DNA of 7,774 nucleotides from Thermoplasmata archaeon (GTDB taxonomy: Archaea > Thermoplasmatota > Thermoplasmata > Lutacidiplasmatales > UBA184), in assembly GCA_030039135.1 (NCBI GenBank), contig JASHQN010000134.1, positions 1-7,774 on the forward strand, given 5' to 3'. Position 1 is the first letter of the stretch; the number at the start of each line of letters is the position of its first letter. Under the pieces are notes generated by a model. It was not told the DNA's origin, did no database searches, and saw only the letters and a list, made by a program, of their open reading frames with translations. Shown piece after piece: positions 5,252 to 7,774 of the stretch. The translations under genes and the position numbers were made by a program.

Positions 5252-7008
5252 GCGCTCGCCCGGACTCCCGGCCGATCCGGCGACTCTCTCCCGAGACGAT
5301 CGAGCGGATCGCCGCTGGCGAGGTCGTCGAGCGCCCCGCCTCGGTGGTGAAGGAGCTCGTCGAGAACGCGATCGACGCGGGGGCGACGATCGTGACCGTT
5401 CGCTTGGAGGGCGGAGGCCTCGACCGGATCGAGGTGGAGGACGACGGGGTCGGGATCCCCCCCGAGGAGCTCGAGCTCGCCGTCGAGCGTCACGCGACCA
5501 GCAAGCTCGAGCCCGAGGGGCCGATCGCCAGTATCGGGACGCTCGGCTTCCGCGGGGAGGCGCTCGCCGCCATCGCCTCGGTCTCCCGGTTCCGCCTCAC
5601 CTCCCGTCGCCCGGATCGTGACGCGGGCGAAGGGATCTCCCTCGTCGGCGGGGCCCCCGCGGGGCGGTTCGCGGCACCTCGCGCCCCCGGGACGACCGCC
5701 GAGGTGGTCGACCTGTTCTTCAATACTCCGGCCCGACGGAAGTTCCTGAAGTCCGCGGCCGCGGAACAGATCGAGGTCGTGCGGACCCTCGAACGGCTCT
5801 ACGCCGCGCACCCGATCGTGACGCTGCGCGTCGAATCGGACGGGCGGGAGATCGCGAGCTACCCGGCGACCACCCGACTGGACGATGCGGCGGCCCACGT
5901 CCTCGGCCCTGGCCTCCTGCGAGAGGGGTTCTCGGTGAGCGGCACGGTTCCCGGAGGCTCGGTGCGAGGCGTCCTCGGCCGACCGGCGACCGCATCGGCG
6001 AGTTCGGCGGGCCTCCTGGTCGCGGTGAACGGCCGGCCGGTCATCTCTCGCGCCATCGCCCAGAGCGTGCGTGCCGCGTTCGCGGATTACCTCCCGCGCT
6101 CGAGGTTCCCGGTCGGCGTCCTCCATCTCGAGCTGGACCACGAGCGGATCGACGTGAACGTGCACCCGACCAAGCGCGAGATCCGGTTCGCGCGGGAGCG
6201 CGAGCTCCTCGACGCCCTGCGAGTCCGCGTGCGCGAGGGTCTTCTCGGCGCGCCGCCGGTCGCGGAGATCGCCGCGGAACGCGGGCCGATCTGGGGCCAC
6301 CCCGTCCGGCCGTTCGAGCCCGCGAGCGCCCGGGCCACCGCCGCTCCCTCGCTTTCCAGTGGCGCTCAGTCCCGCCTCGATGTCGGCGCTGCGGCGCCGG
6401 CGTCGCGCGAGCAGCCGCCGTCGGCCGGCCGTCCCAAGCTTCGCCTCCTCGGCTGTGTCGGTGCGCTGTACTGGGTCGCCGAGTCCGACGACGGTATCGC
6501 GCTCATCGACCAGCACGCCGCGAGCGAACGCGTCCTCTACGAGGCGATCCTCCGGGACGGAGCGCTCGCGCGCCAAGAGCTGGTCTCCCCCGTCCCGCTC
6601 CGCTTGAGCGGCGCGCAGCGCGAGACGGTGCGCGCCGAGGCGGAGGCCGTCTCGGCCGCGGGGTTCGACGTGGAGCCCTTCGGCCCCGAGACGTACCTGG
6701 TCCGGTCGGTCCCATCGTTCCGGGGAAGTCGCGCGCGCCCGGAGGCGCTGCTCGGCCTGCTCGATGAGCTGTCGGAGGGCGGTCGAACGACGGCGATCGA
6801 CGGGCTCCGAGAACGACGCGCCGCGACGATCGCCTGCCATGCGGCGATCCGGGCGGGCGACACGATCGAGCCGGAGGAGCTTGGGAAGGTCCTGGACGCG
6901 CTCGACCGCCTCCCCGACGCTAGATACTCCTGCCCGCACGGCCGGCCGATCGTCCTTCTGTTCCCCCGCTCACGCCTCGACCGCTGGTTCCTGCGGACGG
7001 GAGCATGA
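5248..7008 (+). CDS. mutL: DNA mismatch repair endonuclease MutL
   Basis: A 586-residue protein from GTG 5248, which overlaps the mutS stop (GTGA); GGGAGAG at 5233-5239 is a plausible ribosome site. The N-terminal GHKL ATPase is complete: ELVENAIDAGA (E36, N40), EDDGVGI (64-70), ATSKL (83-87), TLGFRGEAL (98-106), a FFNTPARRKF block (157-166) and VNVHPTK with K309. A Pro/Ala-rich linker (~335-395) leads to the C-terminal domain. That domain carries the nicking motif DQHA(X)2E(X)4E at 421-432, ACHAAIRAGD from 529 and CPHGRP at 562-567. These are hallmarks of the metal-dependent endonuclease MutL/PMS2 type, as opposed to the MutH-dependent E. coli type. QELVSP (443-448) sits where B. subtilis MutL and human PMS2 carry their sliding-clamp-binding motif. 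The protein should nick the discontinuous strand after MutS activation. The next gene overlaps its stop by 4 nt. Confidence 0.97.
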   Translation: MSARPDSRPIRRLSPETIERIAAGEVVERPASVVKELVENAIDAGATIVTVRLEGGGLDRIEVEDDGVGIPPEELELAVERHATSKLEPEGPIASIGTLGFRGEALAAIASVSRFRLTSRRPDRDAGEGISLVGGAPAGRFAAPRAPGTTAEVVDLFFNTPARRKFLKSAAAEQIEVVRTLERLYAAHPIVTLRVESDGREIASYPATTRLDDAAAHVLGPGLLREGFSVSGTVPGGSVRGVLGRPATASASSAGLLVAVNGRPVISRAIAQSVRAAFADYLPRSRFPVGVLHLELDHERIDVNVHPTKREIRFARERELLDALRVRVREGLLGAPPVAEIAAERGPIWGHPVRPFEPASARATAAPSLSSGAQSRLDVGAAAPASREQPPSAGRPKLRLLGCVGALYWVAESDDGIALIDQHAASERVLYEAILRDGALARQELVSPVPLRLSGAQRETVRAEAEAVSAAGFDVEPFGPETYLVRSVPSFRGSRARPEALLGLLDELSEGGRTTAIDGLRERRAATIACHAAIRAGDTIEPEELGKVLDALDRLPDARYSCPHGRPIVLLFPRSRLDRWFLRTGA

Positions 7009-7556
7009 CCGCCCCCGCCGCCGGGCGAACCCCTCGCCGGACGGAGCGCGAGCTCGTCACCGCCGCAGCCCGCCACTTCGAGGCCCGCGGCTATACGGTC
7101 TGGGTCGATCCGGACGGACGCGACTACTTCGACCTGGTCGCGCGCCGGGGGGACGAGGTCGGACTGGTCGAAGCGAAGGTGAGCGGGGGCCGGGAGGTCC
7201 TCCAACAGGCCCTGCGCCGACGGGCGTGGGGCGACTGGGTCGCGGTCGTCCTCGGCTCGGAGCGAGCCGCTCGCTCCCTCGCGACGCGCACCGAAGCGAC
7301 GCGGGCCGCGCCGATCGGGGTCGGGTTCGTGCGCGCCGGCGTCCTCGTCGAACTCCGCGCCCCCCGACGATGGGCGATCGAGGGGGGAGTCGACCCGTTC
7401 GCGGAGGTCCGCGCCCGGTTCCGACGCGTCCTCGACCTCTTGGAATCGGGCGAGATCCCAGCCGGCACGAGGTGGGACGGCGTGGTACGGGAGGTCCGGC
7501 GGGCGTCGCGAGGCCGGGGGTTCGCCGAGTGGCGGCTCGACGAGGCCCTGAGCTAG
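7005..7556 (+). CDS. PD-(D/E)XK nuclease-like protein coupled to mutSL
   Basis: A 183-residue protein whose ATG overlaps the mutL stop (ATGA), so translation is probably coupled. The first ~120 residues follow the PD-(D/E)XK core: a helix (ERELVTAAARHFEARGY, 14-30), a strand (TVWVDPD), then D43 in YFDLVARR and E56-A-K58 in GLVEAKV. These give the expected D...E-x-K metal site. A helix (EVLQQALRRRA) and the strand WVAVVLGS follow. The remaining ~60 residues are charged and helical, with no family I recognise. It lacks the N-terminal domain of the archaeal mismatch nuclease NucS/EndoMS and shows no clear MutH features. Position and intact residues suggest a DNA-cleaving partner in mismatch repair, perhaps strand discrimination, excision or resolution, but that role is inference. 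No membrane segment or obvious PCNA box is visible. Its TAG is 12 nt from the stop of the convergent gene. Confidence 0.85.
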   Translation: MTAPAAGRTPRRTERELVTAAARHFEARGYTVWVDPDGRDYFDLVARRGDEVGLVEAKVSGGREVLQQALRRRAWGDWVAVVLGSERAARSLATRTEATRAAPIGVGFVRAGVLVELRAPRRWAIEGGVDPFAEVRARFRRVLDLLESGEIPAGTRWDGVVREVRRASRGRGFAEWRLDEALS

Positions 7557-7563
7557 CGGGCTT

Positions 7564-7577
7564 GCGAGCTAGCTCGC
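7564..7577. repeat. Palindrome between convergent genes
   Basis: A perfect 14-nt palindrome, GCGAGCTAGCTCGC, covers the convergent stop region. It can form a 5-bp GCGAG/CTCGC hairpin with a CTAG loop on either strand. GAGCTAGC occurs twice in direct orientation (7550-7557 and 7566-7573), and each copy contains one of the two TAG stops. It might act as a short bidirectional terminator, but there is no T-run. Confidence 0.45.
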
Positions 7578-7774
7578 CCCGAGACGAACGCCGGTGATGA
7601 CCGCTTCCGCGGCGGCGGTCGGCTCGAACCGGGCGGCCAACGTTGCAGCGGCCGCAGCGAGCGGCCGCCGCGCAGCGGGGTCGGCGAGAAGCTCCGCGAG
7701 CGTCGACGCGGCGTCCCCCGGATCATCCGACGTGATCTCTCGCACCCCGGCGCTCGGGTCGAGCGGAAGCCGGA
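7569..7774 (-). CDS. C-terminal end of an unidentified minus-strand protein, possibly a glycosyltransferase
   Basis: The minus strand is open from the window edge to a TAG (complement of 7569-7571), giving 67 residues. The pattern is GVREITSDDPGDAASTLAEL, then LADPAARRPLAAAAATLAARF, then an Ala-rich helix. This 'DD-x-x-DAA-x-x-LAELLADPAxR-x-x-LAxxA-x-x-xAxRF' layout is common at the C-terminal end of GT-B fold (family 4-like) glycosyltransferases, where it forms the last helices, but it is low-complexity and not diagnostic. The start lies beyond the window. It converges on the mutS-mutL-nuclease operon, so it is a separate transcription unit. Confidence 0.6.
   Translation of the reverse strand, partial: RLPLDPSAGVREITSDDPGDAASTLAELLADPAARRPLAAAAATLAARFEPTAAAEAVITGVRLGAS

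Noticed and set aside
4945..6939. 664-codon open frame on the minus strand opposite mutS/mutL
   Set aside because: It is antisense to two genes with intact catalytic motifs; its composition is that of a GC-driven shadow frame with no recognisable domain.

Overview
The window is a very GC-rich stretch of what is almost certainly an archaeal chromosome. Four things point to archaea. There is a gene for Cgi121, a KEOPS subunit known only from archaea and eukaryotes. A tRNA gene is interrupted by an intron with a canonical bulge-helix-bulge (BHB) splice motif. Neither tRNA gene encodes its CCA end. AT-rich TATA-like boxes sit 24-31 nt upstream of several genes in otherwise GC-rich DNA. A complete bacterial-type MutS/MutL pair in such a genome fits a GC-rich Thermoplasmatota-like or haloarchaeal lineage. 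I favour the former, but the sequence alone does not settle it.

Layout, left to right. (1) Positions 1-909 are the 3' part of a plus-strand gene of unknown function, with a degenerate nuclease-like N-terminal region and a twice-repeated C-terminal motif. (2) 952-1563 encodes an ETHE1/glyoxalase-II-like metallo-beta-lactamase-fold protein, with its own TATA-like box and a probably leaderless GTG start. Cgi121 (1574-2158) follows 10 nt later, preceded by a Shine-Dalgarno sequence, so the two look like one operon. (3) 2159-2623 holds two tRNA genes: tRNA-Gly(UCC), with a 31-nt intron inside its T-loop, and an intact tRNA-Ser(UGA). (4) 2624-7556 is a tight three-gene operon: mutS, mutL (overlapping by 4 nt) and a small PD-(D/E)XK nuclease-like gene (also overlapping by 4 nt). 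(5) From 7569 the minus strand carries the 3' end of another gene, converging on the operon with a 12-nt gap.

The mismatch-repair operon is the functional core. MutS should recognise mismatches. MutL carries a full GHKL ATPase and the metal-dependent nicking motif DQHA(X)2E(X)4E, so it should nick without MutH. It also has a QELVSP motif where other MutL proteins contact the sliding clamp. The coupled third gene has an intact D...ExK nuclease signature and is the best candidate for an undescribed partner.

The most striking RNA feature is the T-loop intron of tRNA-Gly. The T stem serves as the outer helix of a textbook hBHBh' motif that predicts splicing exactly between positions 59 and 60. 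This tRNA also has C33 in place of the near-universal U33.
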